This document shows, piece by piece, positions 35,170-48,332 of a stretch of DNA of 54,847 bases. Position 1 is the stretch's first letter, and the number at the start of each line of letters is the position of its first letter. The translations under genes and the position numbers were made by a program. The notes beneath the pieces were generated by a model, which saw nothing but the letters and a program-made list of their open reading frames with translations, made no database searches and was not told the DNA's origin. The DNA is from Gammaproteobacteria bacterium (GTDB lineage Bacteria > Pseudomonadota > Gammaproteobacteria > Burkholderiales > Rhodocyclaceae). Location of the stretch: the NCBI GenBank assembly GCA_018825305.1, contig JAHJEO010000012.1, positions 1 through 54,847 on the forward strand, written 5' to 3'.

Positions 35170-38100
35170 GTGCGTCTCACCAAGCTCAAGATCGCCGGCT
35201 TCAAGTCATTCGTTGAGCCGACCACCGTCGTTTTCCCCAGCCAGCTCGCCGGCGTGGTCGGGCCGAACGGCTGCGGCAAGTCGAACATCATCGACGCCGT
35301 GCGCTGGGTGTTGGGCGAGTCGAAGGCATCCGAACTGCGCGGCGAGTCGATCCAGGACGTGATCTTCAAGGGTTCCGGCGGGCGCAAGGAGGTGTCGCGC
35401 GCCAGCGTCGAGCTGTTCTTCGACAACGATCAGGGCCGCGCCGCCGGCCAGTGGTCGCAATACGCTGAAATCACCGTCAAGCGCCTGCTCGACCGCGCCG
35501 GCAACTCCAGCTACTACATCAACAACCTGCACGTTCGCCGCCGCGACGTCATCGACCTCTTCCTCGGCACCGGCCTCGGGCCGCGCGCCTACGCCATCAT
35601 CGGCCAGGGCATGATCTCGCGCATCGTCGAGGCCAAGCCCGACGAGCTGCGCTTCTTCCTCGAAGAGGCGGCCGGCGTCACCAAGTACAAGGAACGGCGC
35701 CGCGAAACCCAGAACCGGCTGGAGGACGCGCGCGAGAACCTGGCCCGCGTCGACGACATCCGTAACGAACTTGATGGCCAGATCGGCCGCCTTGCCAGCC
35801 AGGCCGAGGTGGCCAAGCAGTACCACGCGCTCAACACCGGTCTCGCCCACCAACAGAACCTGCTGTGGCTGAAGAAGCGCAACGATGCGCGCGCCGATGC
35901 CGAGCGGCTCGCGCGCGATGTCGAGAAGGCCGAAACCCGCGTCGAGGCTGAAACCGCGCAGTTGCGGGAAGTCGAGGCGCGGGTCGAGGCTTCGCGCGAA
36001 GCGCACTTCGCGGCGTCCGACGCGCTGCATGCCGCGCAGACCGAGATGTACACGGCCAATGCCGAGGTCAAGCGGCTCGAATCCGAAATCGGCCATGTGC
36101 GCGATTCGCGGACGCGGCTGGAAGCGCGGCTGGCCCAGCTCGATGTCGAGAACGGCCACTGGTCGGGCGAGTTGCGGCGCGTGGAGGAAGAGGAATTTCG
36201 CTGGAAATCCCTGCTCGAGAACTCGCGCGAACGGGCACTAACCGCTGGCGCCCGCCACGAGGAAGCTGCAGCCCGCCTGCCTGACGCCGAAGCCGCTGTG
36301 CAGGATGCCGGCCAGCAGGTGGCCGAGGCACGCAAGGCGCTCAACGAAGCCGAGCAGGGCGCACGACTGGCCGAGGCCGACCGCGGCCACGCCATCCGCG
36401 CCCTCGACAATCTGGCGCAGCGCCGGGTGCGGCTGGAACAGGAACGCGCCGCGCTTGGCCAGCCCGACCCGGTGCAGCTCGCCGCGGCGCAGGAAGCCGA
36501 GGCGCGGGCCGAGGAAGAACTCGGGCTGCAACAGGATCGCCTCGCCGGGCTGCAGCAGAAGCTGCCCGGACTCGATGCGGCATTGCGTGCCGCGCGCGAG
36601 CGGCTGCAGGGCGCCCACCGCCAGGTCACGGAAAGCCGTGCCCGCCACGACGCCTTGCAGCAGCTGCAGAGCAAGGTGCAGCAGAGCGGCGAGATCGGCG
36701 ACTGGCTGAAACAGCAGAACCTGGCCGATGCCAAGCCGCTGTGGCGTTCGATCCAGGTCGATGCCGGCTGGGAAACGGCGGTCGAAGCCGTTTTGCGCGA
36801 GCGGCTGTCGGCTCTGGCCGGCGATGCGGCGACGGCGCAGCGTGCCCTCGCCGTACCGCCACCGCAGACTTTTTCTCTCGCCCTGCCCGATGGCGAGCCG
36901 CCACGGCCGGCGGCGGAGAATTCCCTGCGTGCCAAGGTGCGCTGCGACGACGCGCGCTGGGCGGCGGTGCTGGACGACTGGTTGGCCGGCGTGGCCTGCG
37001 CCGCCAGTGCCGATGCGCTCGCCGCGAGCAGCGACGGCCTGCTGGTCAGCCGTGAAGGTCATCTGCGTTCGCGCCACGGGCTGACGCTTTATGTGCCGGA
37101 CGTGCGAACCCATGGCGTCATCGAGCGTCAGCGCGAGATCGAGGAACTGGCCGGGCTGATCGAATCCCGCGAGTTGGAAGAGGAAGCCGCGCGCGAAGCC
37201 CAGCAGGAGGCCGAGCGGCAACTGGCCGAGGGGCAGCAGCAGCTGGCCGAAGCCCGCCGCGCCGCGCAGGATGCGCAGCAGCGGCTGCATGGCGCCCACG
37301 TCGAGGCGCTGAAACTGACGCAGGCCCAGGCACGATTCGAGGAGCGTGCCGGCCAGATCAATCGCGACCTTGAAGAAATCGGTCGTGGCGAAACCAGCGA
37401 GCGTGCCGAGCAGGAACGTGCCGACGCCGAGTCGCTGCGCTGTCGCGAGCAGCTCGATGCGGTGCGCGCCCGGCTCGAACAGTCGCTCGACCTGCAGCGC
37501 CAGAAGGACGTCGCCCTGCGCGAGGCGCGCGCGCTGGAGCACCAGCTGGCGCGGGAAGCGCAGGAGGCCGGCTTCTCCGAGCGCGAGTGCCTTTCCAAGC
37601 TCGACGACAACGCCCGCGCCGCCGAAACCGCCCGCACCCAGCTGGCGCGGGTGACGAGCGAGACCGAAGCCGCCCGCACCGAAATCGCCGGTATTTCCGA
37701 TGCCGTGCTGCAGGAGCAACTGCAATCGGCGCTATCTGGTCGCCAGGGCCGCGAAGGCTTGCTCGGCGAACGACGCAATGCGCTGGAAACCGCGGCGGCC
37801 GACCTGCGTGCGCTCGACGAGCAGCGCATGAAACTGGAGCAGGGCCTGCAGCCGGCGCGTGACCGCATCACCACCATCAAACTCAAGCAGCAGGAAGCTC
37901 ACCTCAACGAGGAACAGTTCCAGCAGCGTCTGGTCGAAGCCGGCGTCAACGACGAGGCTGCCGAGGCCGCGCTCGCCGCCGACCTGGTGCCGGGTCTGAA
38001 GGAAAGCGCCTTGGCCGGCGACATCGCACGACTGGCGGCCGAGATCGAGGCGCTGGGGCCGGTCAATCTGGCTGCGCTCGAAGAACTGGCAGTTGCCGAG

Positions 38101-38673
38101 GAACGCAAGGGCTTCCTCGACGCCCAGTCGTCCGACTTGGCCATGGCCATCAACACGCTGGAAGACGCGATCCGCCGCATCGACCGCGAGACTCGCGAGC
38201 AGCTGCAGCAGACCTATGATGCTGTCAATGGCCATTTCGGCACGCTGTTTCCGCTGCTTTTTGGCGGCGGCGAGGCGCGGCTCATACTGACCGGCGAGGA
38301 GATCCTCGATGCCGGCATCCAGATCATGGCGCAGCCGCCGGGCAAGAAGAACTCGACCATCCATCTGCTTTCCGGCGGCGAAAAGGCGCTCACTGCCACC
38401 GCGCTGGTGTTCGCGCTGTTCCAGCTCAATCCAGCGCCGTTCTGCATGCTCGACGAAGTCGATGCGCCGCTCGACGACAGCAATACCGAGCGTTTCTGCG
38501 AACTGGTCAAGCGCATGTCGGCACAGACGCAGTTCATCTTCATCACCCACAACAAGATCGCCATGGAAATGGCGCAGCAGTTGATCGGCGTCACCATGCA
38601 GGAACAAGGGGTGTCGCGCGTCGTCGAAGTCGATGTTCAGGAAGCCTTGCGCATGACAAAGGAGCCAGCCTAG
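35170..38673 (+). CDS. smc: Chromosome segregation protein SMC
   Basis: 1167 residues. Walker A GPNGCGKS is at 31-38, a long coiled coil follows (about 165-500), then a hinge (about 510-655), the returning coiled coil, the ABC signature LLSGGEKALTATAL and Walker B FCMLDEVDAPLDD near the C-terminus. SMC works with ScpA and ScpB (genes at 13776 and 14662) to condense and separate chromosomes. It starts with GTG at the family start (RLTKLKIAGFKSFVE). A degenerate repeat copy falls within the hinge region. First gene of smc-zipA-ligA-galU-hpt. Confidence 0.96.
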   Translation: MRLTKLKIAGFKSFVEPTTVVFPSQLAGVVGPNGCGKSNIIDAVRWVLGESKASELRGESIQDVIFKGSGGRKEVSRASVELFFDNDQGRAAGQWSQYAEITVKRLLDRAGNSSYYINNLHVRRRDVIDLFLGTGLGPRAYAIIGQGMISRIVEAKPDELRFFLEEAAGVTKYKERRRETQNRLEDARENLARVDDIRNELDGQIGRLASQAEVAKQYHALNTGLAHQQNLLWLKKRNDARADAERLARDVEKAETRVEAETAQLREVEARVEASREAHFAASDALHAAQTEMYTANAEVKRLESEIGHVRDSRTRLEARLAQLDVENGHWSGELRRVEEEEFRWKSLLENSRERALTAGARHEEAAARLPDAEAAVQDAGQQVAEARKALNEAEQGARLAEADRGHAIRALDNLAQRRVRLEQERAALGQPDPVQLAAAQEAEARAEEELGLQQDRLAGLQQKLPGLDAALRAARERLQGAHRQVTESRARHDALQQLQSKVQQSGEIGDWLKQQNLADAKPLWRSIQVDAGWETAVEAVLRERLSALAGDAATAQRALAVPPPQTFSLALPDGEPPRPAAENSLRAKVRCDDARWAAVLDDWLAGVACAASADALAASSDGLLVSREGHLRSRHGLTLYVPDVRTHGVIERQREIEELAGLIESRELEEEAAREAQQEAERQLAEGQQQLAEARRAAQDAQQRLHGAHVEALKLTQAQARFEERAGQINRDLEEIGRGETSERAEQERADAESLRCREQLDAVRARLEQSLDLQRQKDVALREARALEHQLAREAQEAGFSERECLSKLDDNARAAETARTQLARVTSETEAARTEIAGISDAVLQEQLQSALSGRQGREGLLGERRNALETAAADLRALDEQRMKLEQGLQPARDRITTIKLKQQEAHLNEEQFQQRLVEAGVNDEAAEAALAADLVPGLKESALAGDIARLAAEIEALGPVNLAALEELAVAEERKGFLDAQSSDLAMAINTLEDAIRRIDRETREQLQQTYDAVNGHFGTLFPLLFGGGEARLILTGEEILDAGIQIMAQPPGKKNSTIHLLSGGEKALTATALVFALFQLNPAPFCMLDEVDAPLDDSNTERFCELVKRMSAQTQFIFITHNKIAMEMAQQLIGVTMQEQGVSRVVEVDVQEALRMTKEPA
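36850..36874 (+). repeat. Dispersed 25-bp repeat, copy 6, degenerate (in smc)
   Basis: GCCGTACCGCCACCGCAGAC plus TTTTT, three differences from the consensus. It encodes A-V-P-P-P-Q-T-F at codons 561-568, in the same frame as the copies in scpA, dapC and ligA. Confidence 0.65.
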
Positions 38674-38675
38674 CT

Positions 38676-42686
<4,011 letters not shown>

Positions 42687-42690
<4 letters not shown>

Positions 42691-43232
42691 CGCGCGACGA
42701 GGCACTGCAGATTCTGGCCGAGGCCGATCTCATCGTCGGCGCCGCCGATATTCAGAACGCACTTGGGCGTATGGCGGACGAAATCACGGCCCGTCTGGGC
42801 GAAACCCAGCCGCTGGTCCTGACGGTGATGAACGGCGGGGTGTTCCTCGCCGGGCAGTTGCTGCCGCGACTGCGCTTTCCGCTTGAATGCGACTACATCC
42901 ATGCGACGCGCTACCGCAACACCACCCAGGGTCACGACGTCGAATGGCGCGTCGCGCCGCGCGAGTCGGTGGCGGGCCGCACGGTGCTGGTGCTGGACGA
43001 CATCCTGGACGCGGGCATTACTCTGGCGGCAATCAAGGCGCGACTGCTCGCCGACGGCGCGGTGGAATGCCTGACGGCGGTGCTCGCGCTCAAGGAAATC
43101 GGCAGGGCGCAGCCGATTGTCGCGGATTTCGTCGGAGTCACGCTACCCGACCGCTACGTCTTCGGCTGCGGCATGGATGTGCGGGGCAACTGGCGCAACC
43201 TCCCCGATATCCATGCGGTCAAGGGGCTTTGA
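42687..43232 (+). CDS. hpt: Hypoxanthine-guanine phosphoribosyltransferase-like
   Basis: 181 residues of the type I phosphoribosyltransferase fold. The PRPP-binding motif is [17 protein letters not shown], and the [12 protein letters not shown] segment plus the [14 protein letters not shown] loop are typical of hypoxanthine/guanine PRTs, which salvage purine bases. The GTG start overlaps the galU TGA (GTGA). Last gene of the smc run. Confidence 0.9.
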
Positions 43233-43361
43233 TCAGCCGTACACCTTGCACATCAGCGGACTGACCGTCGGGTTCGAGAAGTAGCCGATCAGCGACAGGA
43301 TCGCGGCGGCGATGGCCAGACGCCTCGCCCATTTCAGCCACGTCGCCCACCGCTTGTTCAC
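43233..43361 (-). CDS. Small membrane protein, 42 aa, coupled to the SRPBCC gene
   Basis: A short reading frame starting with GTG at 43361, which overlaps the TGA of the upstream SRPBCC gene by 4 bases (GTGA), a strong sign of coupled translation. The product begins VNKRWATWLKWARRL (basic and aromatic), then one hydrophobic segment of about 18 residues (AIAAAILSLIGYF) and a short tail with one Cys (PLMCKVYG). It is predicted to be a single-pass inner-membrane microprotein. No family is recognised. Confidence 0.6.
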   Translation of the reverse strand: MNKRWATWLKWARRLAIAAAILSLIGYFSNPTVSPLMCKVYG

Positions 43362-43936
43362 TTGTTCTTGCGGGCTTCCATGCGTCGCCGCAGGATCTCG
43401 GTCTGCAACTCGTGGAACTGTTCTTCGGTCTCGCTCTTGATGAACGAGGGGCCAACGATGAGCGGGATGCTCTGGTTGCTGGTCGAGTCGCCGCGGTAGC
43501 TGATGCGGGTTCCCTGCGGCACGGGGGTGATCTGGGTCACGCCTTCGAAGCGTTTGAGCGTGCCGGTGATCTGCCGCGACTGGATGCGTTCGAACGGTGT
43601 CAGCGTCAGTTCGCGCAACGACTCGAACGGAAACTGCAGCGGACCGAAGCGCGCTTTGCCCTTCGCGTGCACCTGGACGACGTCGCGCTGGCGCGAAACG
43701 ACCTCGCTCAGTTCAAGGTTCGAGACGAACCTGGACATGTTGTCGAAATCGGTCAGTACAGCCCAGGCCTCTTGCGGACTGGCATCGACCGTGAGCGTGG
43801 CCGTGACGTGGACCTCCAGGCCGTCGACACGGACGGTGACCTCGACCTCGCTGTTGCGCTCGTCGGCGGCTTGTGCCGGCAGCATTCCGGCGCCCAGGCC
43901 GCAGAGCAAGAGCAGCAGGGGCGCGAGCCGGGTCAT
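43358..43936 (-). CDS. Secreted SRPBCC-family (START/polyketide-cyclase-like) protein
   Basis: 192 residues. MTRLAPLLLLLCGLGAGMLPAQA is a signal peptide, probably cut after AQA. The mature protein has the SRPBCC layout: ATLTVDASPQEAWAVLTDFDNMSRFV, then strands and a C-terminal helix (SETEEQFHELQTEILRRRM). The fold binds hydrophobic ligands; the ligand and role are unknown, likely periplasmic. The start at 43936 is chosen for the signal peptide. It follows typA after 13 bases and is coupled to the 42-aa membrane protein. Confidence 0.82.
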   Translation of the reverse strand: MTRLAPLLLLLCGLGAGMLPAQAADERNSEVEVTVRVDGLEVHVTATLTVDASPQEAWAVLTDFDNMSRFVSNLELSEVVSRQRDVVQVHAKGKARFGPLQFPFESLRELTLTPFERIQSRQITGTLKRFEGVTQITPVPQGTRISYRGDSTSNQSIPLIVGPSFIKSETEEQFHELQTEILRRRMEARKNK

Positions 43937-43949
43937 CGGGTGCCGCAAA

Positions 43950-45767
43950 TCAGGCCGTTTCGTCCTTGCTGGCTCGCTTGCGTTCATGCGCCTTGAGGAA
44001 ACGCTTGCGCAGGCGGATCGACTTCGGGGTGATTTCGACCAGTTCGTCGTCGTCGATGAACTCGACCGCGCTCTCCAGCGTCAGCTTGATCGGCGTGGTC
44101 AGGCGCACGGCTTCGTCGGTGCCCGAGGCGCGGACGTTGGTGAGCTTCTTGCCCTTGATCGGGTTGACCACCAGGTCGTTGTCGCGGCTGTGGATGCCGA
44201 TGATCATGCCCTCGTACAGCTTGTCGCCAGGGCTGACGAACATGCGGCCGCGATCTTCGAGGTTCCACAGCGCAAAGGCGACGGCCTCGCCATCGTCCTG
44301 CGAGATCAGCACGCCGTTGTGGCGGCCGGGCAGGTCGGGCTTGACCGGGGCGTAGTCGTCGAAGATGTGGCTCATCAGGCCGGTGCCGCGCGTCATGGTC
44401 ATGAAGTCGGACTGGAAGCCGATCAGGCCGCGCGCCGGGATGTGGTATTCGAGGCGGGTGCGGCCCTTGCCGTCGGACTCCATGTTGGTGAGTTCGCCGC
44501 GGCGGCGACCAAGCTCTTCCATCACACCGCCCTGGCTGCTGTCCTCAAGGTCGATGGTGAGGTTCTCGTAGGGTTCGCACTTCTGGCCGTCGATGTCCTT
44601 GTACACGACGCGCGGCTTGGCCACGGCCATTTCGAAGCCCTCGCGACGCATGTTCTCGAGCAGGATGGTGAGATGCAGTTCGCCGCGGCCGGAAACGCGG
44701 AATATGTCCGAGTCACCCGTGTCCTCGACGCGCATCGCCACGTTGGTCAGCAGTTCCTTGGTCAGGCGGTCGCGGATCTGGCGGCTGGTGACGAACTTTC
44801 CCTCGGTGCCGGCGAGCGGTGACGAATTGACCATGAAGTCCATGGTCAGGGTCGGCTCGTCGACGGTCAGCATCGGCAGGCCGATGGGGTTGTCGCGATC
44901 GGCGATGGTGACGCCGATGCCGATGTCCTCGATGCCGGAGATTATGACGATATCGCCGGCCTGGGCTTCGGCGACCGGCACGCGGTCGAGGCCCTGGAAA
45001 CCCAGTACCTGGTTGATGCGGCCCGAACCCACCTGGTCCTCGTGGTTCATCACCACCACATACTGGCCCGGCTTGACGCGGCCGTTGAGGACGCGGCCGA
45101 CTCCGAGGCGGCCGGTGTAGGTCGAGTAGTCGAGCGCGGCGAGCTGCAACTGCAGCGGCGCATTGGCATCACCGGAGGGCGAGGGTACGTGCTTCAGCAC
45201 GGTTTCGAACAGAGCTCGCATGTTGTCCGACTCGGTTTCCAGTTCCAACTTGGCGAAACCGTTGAGGCCGGAGGCGAAGATGATGGGGAAGTCGAGCTGT
45301 TCGTCGGTGGCGCCGAGCTTGTCGAAGAGGTCGAAGGTCTGATCCACCACCCAGTTTGGCCGAGAGCCGGGGCGATCGATCTTGTTGATGACGACGATGG
45401 GCTTGAGGCCGAGCGCCAGCGCCTTCTTGGTGACGAAGCGCGTCTGCGGCATCGGTCCCTCGACGGCATCGACCAGCAGCAGCACGCCATCGACCATGCC
45501 GAGCACGCGTTCGACTTCGCCGCCGAAGTCGGCGTGGCCCGGGGTGTCGACGATGTTGATGTGGGTGCCTTCGAAGTCGATGGCGGTGTTCTTGGCGAGG
45601 ATGGTGATGCCCCGCTCCTTCTCGATGTCGTTCGAGTCCATGACGCGCTCGTCGACCTGCTGGTTGTCGCGGAAGGTGCCGCTCTGCCGGAGCAGCTGGT
45701 CGACCAGTGTGGTCTTGCCGTGGTCGACGTGGGCTATGATGGCGATGTTGCGGAGCGGGCGGGACAT
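43950..45767 (-). CDS. typA: Translational GTPase TypA/BipA
   Basis: 605 residues, the usual length. G1 is [12 protein letters not shown], with [15 protein letters not shown] and [10 protein letters not shown]; the EF-G-like domains follow and the TypA-specific C-terminal domain ends in a basic tail. TypA is a ribosome-associated GTPase for assembly and stress or cold growth. The start [10 protein letters not shown] at 45767 fits; the frame is open 33 codons upstream. It is divergent from the phosphorylase gene; TAAAAT on the minus strand at 45801-45796 may be its -10. Confidence 0.96.
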   Translation of the reverse strand: MSRPLRNIAIIAHVDHGKTTLVDQLLRQSGTFRDNQQVDERVMDSNDIEKERGITILAKNTAIDFEGTHINIVDTPGHADFGGEVERVLGMVDGVLLLVDAVEGPMPQTRFVTKKALALGLKPIVVINKIDRPGSRPNWVVDQTFDLFDKLGATDEQLDFPIIFASGLNGFAKLELETESDNMRALFETVLKHVPSPSGDANAPLQLQLAALDYSTYTGRLGVGRVLNGRVKPGQYVVVMNHEDQVGSGRINQVLGFQGLDRVPVAEAQAGDIVIISGIEDIGIGVTIADRDNPIGLPMLTVDEPTLTMDFMVNSSPLAGTEGKFVTSRQIRDRLTKELLTNVAMRVEDTGDSDIFRVSGRGELHLTILLENMRREGFEMAVAKPRVVYKDIDGQKCEPYENLTIDLEDSSQGGVMEELGRRRGELTNMESDGKGRTRLEYHIPARGLIGFQSDFMTMTRGTGLMSHIFDDYAPVKPDLPGRHNGVLISQDDGEAVAFALWNLEDRGRMFVSPGDKLYEGMIIGIHSRDNDLVVNPIKGKKLTNVRASGTDEAVRLTTPIKLTLESAVEFIDDDELVEITPKSIRLRKRFLKAHERKRASKDETA

Positions 45768-45852
45768 GGAGGGGCGCCTTGGAAAAAAGGGGCGGATTTT
45801 ACCATGCAGGCAATCGCCTTTCCCGGCTTTCTGAGTATTGGAGGAGCAGTAC

Positions 45853-46593
45853 ATGCTGGCAATCATCGGCGGCAGCGGCTTGACGCAGCTCGCCTATCTC
45901 AACGTCACGCACCGCGAAGTGGTGCGCACGCCGTACGGCGAACCATCGAGCATTCTCAGCTTTGGCCGCATCGGCTGCCGTGACGTCGTATTCATCACCC
46001 GTCATGGCCACGGTCATACCATTCCGCCGCACCTGGTCAATTACCGCGCCAACATCTGGGCGCTGGCCAAGGCCGCCAAAGCGGACGGTGTGGTGTCGGT
46101 CGCCTCGGTTGGTGGCATTCGTGGCGACCTCAAGCCCGGCGTGGTGGTGGTGCCGCACCAGATCATCGACTACACCTGGGGCCGCCAGGCGACCTACGAA
46201 GACGGCGGCGACGGTCAGGTCGGCCACGTCGACTTCACGGAACCCTATGACGGCAAGCTGCGCCAAGGGTTGCTCCATGCCGCGGGGAATGTCGGCGAGC
46301 CGGTGGTCGATGGCGCCGTGTACGCCACGACGCAGGGCCCACGTCTGGAAACCGCGGCGGAAATCAACCGCATCGAGCGCGACGGCGGCGACATCGTCGG
46401 CATGACCGGCATGCCCGAAGCCGGGCTGGCGCGCGAGATAGGCCTGCCCTATGCGGCGGTCTGCGTCGTCGCCAACTGGTGCGCCGGACGGCACGACTCG
46501 GCCAACGGCATCCGCTTCGACACCATCGAAGCCGGCTTGCAGGATTCGCTGGCCCGGGTGCGACGCATCATCGAGCACTTCTGCGAAGAATGA
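45853..46593 (+). CDS. S-methyl-5'-thioinosine/thioadenosine phosphorylase
   Basis: 246 residues of the purine nucleoside phosphorylase family (MTAP/MTIP branch). LAIIGGSGLTQL at the start, TRHGHGHTIPPHLVNYRANIWAL, and TQGPRLETAAEI with GMTGMPEAGLAREI are the substrate and phosphate motifs. In pseudomonads and relatives such proteins act on methylthioinosine in the methylthioadenosine salvage route; which substrate is used here cannot be read. GGAGGAG lies 6 bases before the ATG at 45853. def follows after 24 bases. Confidence 0.88.
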   Translation: MLAIIGGSGLTQLAYLNVTHREVVRTPYGEPSSILSFGRIGCRDVVFITRHGHGHTIPPHLVNYRANIWALAKAAKADGVVSVASVGGIRGDLKPGVVVVPHQIIDYTWGRQATYEDGGDGQVGHVDFTEPYDGKLRQGLLHAAGNVGEPVVDGAVYATTQGPRLETAAEINRIERDGGDIVGMTGMPEAGLAREIGLPYAAVCVVANWCAGRHDSANGIRFDTIEAGLQDSLARVRRIIEHFCEE

Positions 46594-46617
46594 AGCACTT
46601 CCTGCCCGTGCCGTGAC

Positions 46618-47145
46618 ATGATCCGCGAGGTCTTGCGCATGGGTGACGAGCGCTTGTTGCGCGTGGCCCGCCCGGTCGAGCGCTTCGATGCGCCGGAACT
46701 GCAGGTGTTGCTGGCCGACATGCACGACACCATGGCCCACCTCGATGGTGCCGGCTTGGCCGCGCCGCAGATCGGAGTCGATCTGCGCGTGGTGATATTC
46801 GGTTGCGAGTCCAATCCGCGTTATCCACAAGCCGAGCCGGTGCCCTACACAGTCCTCATCAATCCGGAACTGACGCCGCTGGGCGAGGACGAGGAGGACG
46901 GCTGGGAGGGCTGCCTTTCCGTGCCGGGGATGCGCGGCTTGGTACCCCGGTTTTCGCGGTTGCGCTATGTCGGCCTGGACGAGCGGGGCGGTCGCATCGA
47001 CCGTGTGGTCGATGGCTTCCACGCGCGGGTGGTACAGCACGAGTGCGACCATCTCGACGGCATCCTCTACCCGATGCGGATGCGGGACATGAGTCTGTTC
47101 GGATTCACTGATGTCTTGAACATCCCCGGTGTTGTTGATGAATAG
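46618..47145 (+). CDS. def: Peptide deformylase
   Basis: 175 residues. All three motifs are intact: [10 protein letters not shown] (about 44-53), EGCLSVPG with metal ligand Cys99, and QHECDHLDG with ligands His141 and His145 and catalytic Glu142. It removes the formyl group from nascent proteins. The C-terminal part is short. It may be a second, accessory deformylase, since the gene is not beside fmt here. Confidence 0.93.
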   Translation: MIREVLRMGDERLLRVARPVERFDAPELQVLLADMHDTMAHLDGAGLAAPQIGVDLRVVIFGCESNPRYPQAEPVPYTVLINPELTPLGEDEEDGWEGCLSVPGMRGLVPRFSRLRYVGLDERGGRIDRVVDGFHARVVQHECDHLDGILYPMRMRDMSLFGFTDVLNIPGVVDE

Positions 47146-47230
47146 GCGGTTTGCCAGTCGTGACAAGGTGTTCCGGGAGGTAAGTTCGGATGGGAGCAGC
47201 AAACCTGCCATGCTGACCGATACGCGCATG

Positions 47231-47254
47231 AAAAGTCGGTGCTGGCGACACGGC
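47231..47254 (-). repeat. Dispersed 25-bp repeat, copy 8 (def-toxin intergenic)
   Basis: Reverse-orientation copy with one base change (CACCGAC) and four T. Its end abuts the terminator at 47255. Confidence 0.85.
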
Positions 47255-47285
47255 ACCCCGGCTCCAGCCGGGGTTCTTCTTCTTT
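47255..47285 (+). terminator. def terminator
   Basis: ACCCCGGCT (47255-47263) and AGCCGGGGT (47266-47274) form a perfect 9-bp stem followed by TCTTCTTCTTT. Confidence 0.75.
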
Positions 47286-47317
47286 GAGTTTATATCTAAA
47301 CTGGAATAAAATATTCC
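47284..47317 (+). promoter_or_regulatory. Toxin-antitoxin promoter and operator
   Basis: TTGAGT (47284-47289), 17 bases, then TAAAAT (47307-47312). The palindrome GGAATA-AAA-TATTCC (47303-47317) overlaps the -10 and ends 2 bases before the GTG, a likely antitoxin-binding operator. Confidence 0.6.
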
Positions 47318-47318
47318 T

Positions 47319-47663
47319 GTGTCCAAGGCGCAACAGAAACCGCTGATCTGGCTTGGCGACAGCTTGGAATCGATCAAGTCGTTTTCTCTCGAAGCGAGGA
47401 AAGAAGCCGGCCATCAGTTGGGCCAAGTGCAGGTGGGGCGCGATCCTTCCGACTGGAAGCCCATGGAAACTGTGGGTGCTGGCGTGAAGGAGGTTCGCAT
47501 CAGGATAGAGAAGGCTTACCGGGTGCTGTACGTTGCCAAGTTTGCCGAGGCCGTCTATGTGCTGCATGGCTTCGAGAAGAAGACGCAGCGGACGCCCAAG
47601 GCCGATATCGATCTGGCCGGCAAGCGATACCGGAAACTACTGAACGAGAGGAAGAAGAAATGA
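47319..47663 (+). CDS. HigB/RelE-like toxin (phage Gp49-like family)
   Basis: 114 residues, Lys-rich, of the Gp49-like/DUF891 (RelE-superfamily) toxins, which act as ribosome-dependent mRNA endonucleases. Typical segments are VKEVRIRIEKAYRVLYVAKF and YVLHGFEKKTQRTPKADI. The GTG at 47319 is the only plausible start; no ribosome-binding site is seen, and the predicted transcription start falls on or next to it. The stop overlaps the antitoxin start by 4 bases. Toxin-before-antitoxin order matches HigBA. Confidence 0.85.
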   Translation: MSKAQQKPLIWLGDSLESIKSFSLEARKEAGHQLGQVQVGRDPSDWKPMETVGAGVKEVRIRIEKAYRVLYVAKFAEAVYVLHGFEKKTQRTPKADIDLAGKRYRKLLNERKKK

Positions 47664-48040
47664 GCGATCTGATGATGACCAAAGGCAGCGGCAATGTCTT
47701 TGCCGATCTGGGCTTCGGTGCCGAGGAAGCGCAAAACCTGCTGCTGCGCTCGCAGACCATGATGGCCGTGGCGACCTGGTACGAAGCCAGCGGATTGACT
47801 CAGGCTAAGGCCGCCAAGGCGCTGGGCATCACCCAGCCGCGCCTGAATCAAGTCCTCAAGGGCAGGATCAGCGAATTCAGCCTCGACGCGCTGGTCAATA
47901 TGGCGACGCGTGCCGGGATGCGCGTTGGCCTGACCATTAGGCCTGTCCCAAGAGTGAAGGCGGTTGCTGCCAGGGCGACCACCCCAGCGAAACAACATCG
48001 AGCACAGCGCCGGAAGGCCGGGGAACTGGTGGCGGCGTGA
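47660..48040 (+). CDS. HigA-like XRE-family antitoxin
   Basis: 126 residues. A helix-turn-helix lies at about 45-80 (SGLTQAKAAKALGITQPRLNQVLKG), of the XRE type found with Gp49-like toxins, with a basic C-terminal tail (KQHRAQRRKAG). It should neutralise the toxin and repress the operon at the palindrome at 47303. Its ATG overlaps the toxin TGA (ATGA). Confidence 0.87.
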   Translation: MSDLMMTKGSGNVFADLGFGAEEAQNLLLRSQTMMAVATWYEASGLTQAKAAKALGITQPRLNQVLKGRISEFSLDALVNMATRAGMRVGLTIRPVPRVKAVAARATTPAKQHRAQRRKAGELVAA

Positions 48041-48044
48041 TGTG

Positions 48045-48329
48045 ATGAGGGGCGACGATGCTGTTGCGGCGGTAGCTTTCCGGACGGGGCGCGCCAGAAC
48101 GAAGTACCTGGACAACGCACCGCCATATCTCGTTTCCCTCGTTTCCCTGCACGAAGGGAAGAAATTGGCTGTGGTGAAACTCGGGAAGGAAAAGGACGTT
48201 CTTGGAGAGCTTCTGACACGTCGAAACATGGCTGATGTCTGGAAGCGACTTGATCGGCGAATGAGCACCGATCGTGATTGCTTGAGCCTCTGGCCGTTTC
48301 CTGACGGTGCATCGGCCCCGGACGACTGA
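48045..48329 (+). CDS. Hypothetical protein, 94 aa (uncertain)
   Basis: An open frame between the antitoxin and the lipase gene. The product is Lys/Arg/Leu-rich in its second half (LGKEKDVLGELLTRRNMADVWKRLDRRMSTDRD) and shows no recognised domain. GGGG sequences near the ATG could be a weak ribosome-binding site. The local GC is lower than in the neighbours, so it may be a remnant that came with the toxin-antitoxin pair. Confidence 0.35.
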   Translation: MRGDDAVAAVAFRTGRARTKYLDNAPPYLVSLVSLHEGKKLAVVKLGKEKDVLGELLTRRNMADVWKRLDRRMSTDRDCLSLWPFPDGASAPDD

Positions 48330-48332
48330 ATC

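Noticed and set aside
47964-48044. Longer N-terminus for the 94-aa ORF overlapping the antitoxin
   Set aside because: The antitoxin frame is better supported over this stretch; the overlap would be 77 bases without a ribosome-binding site.
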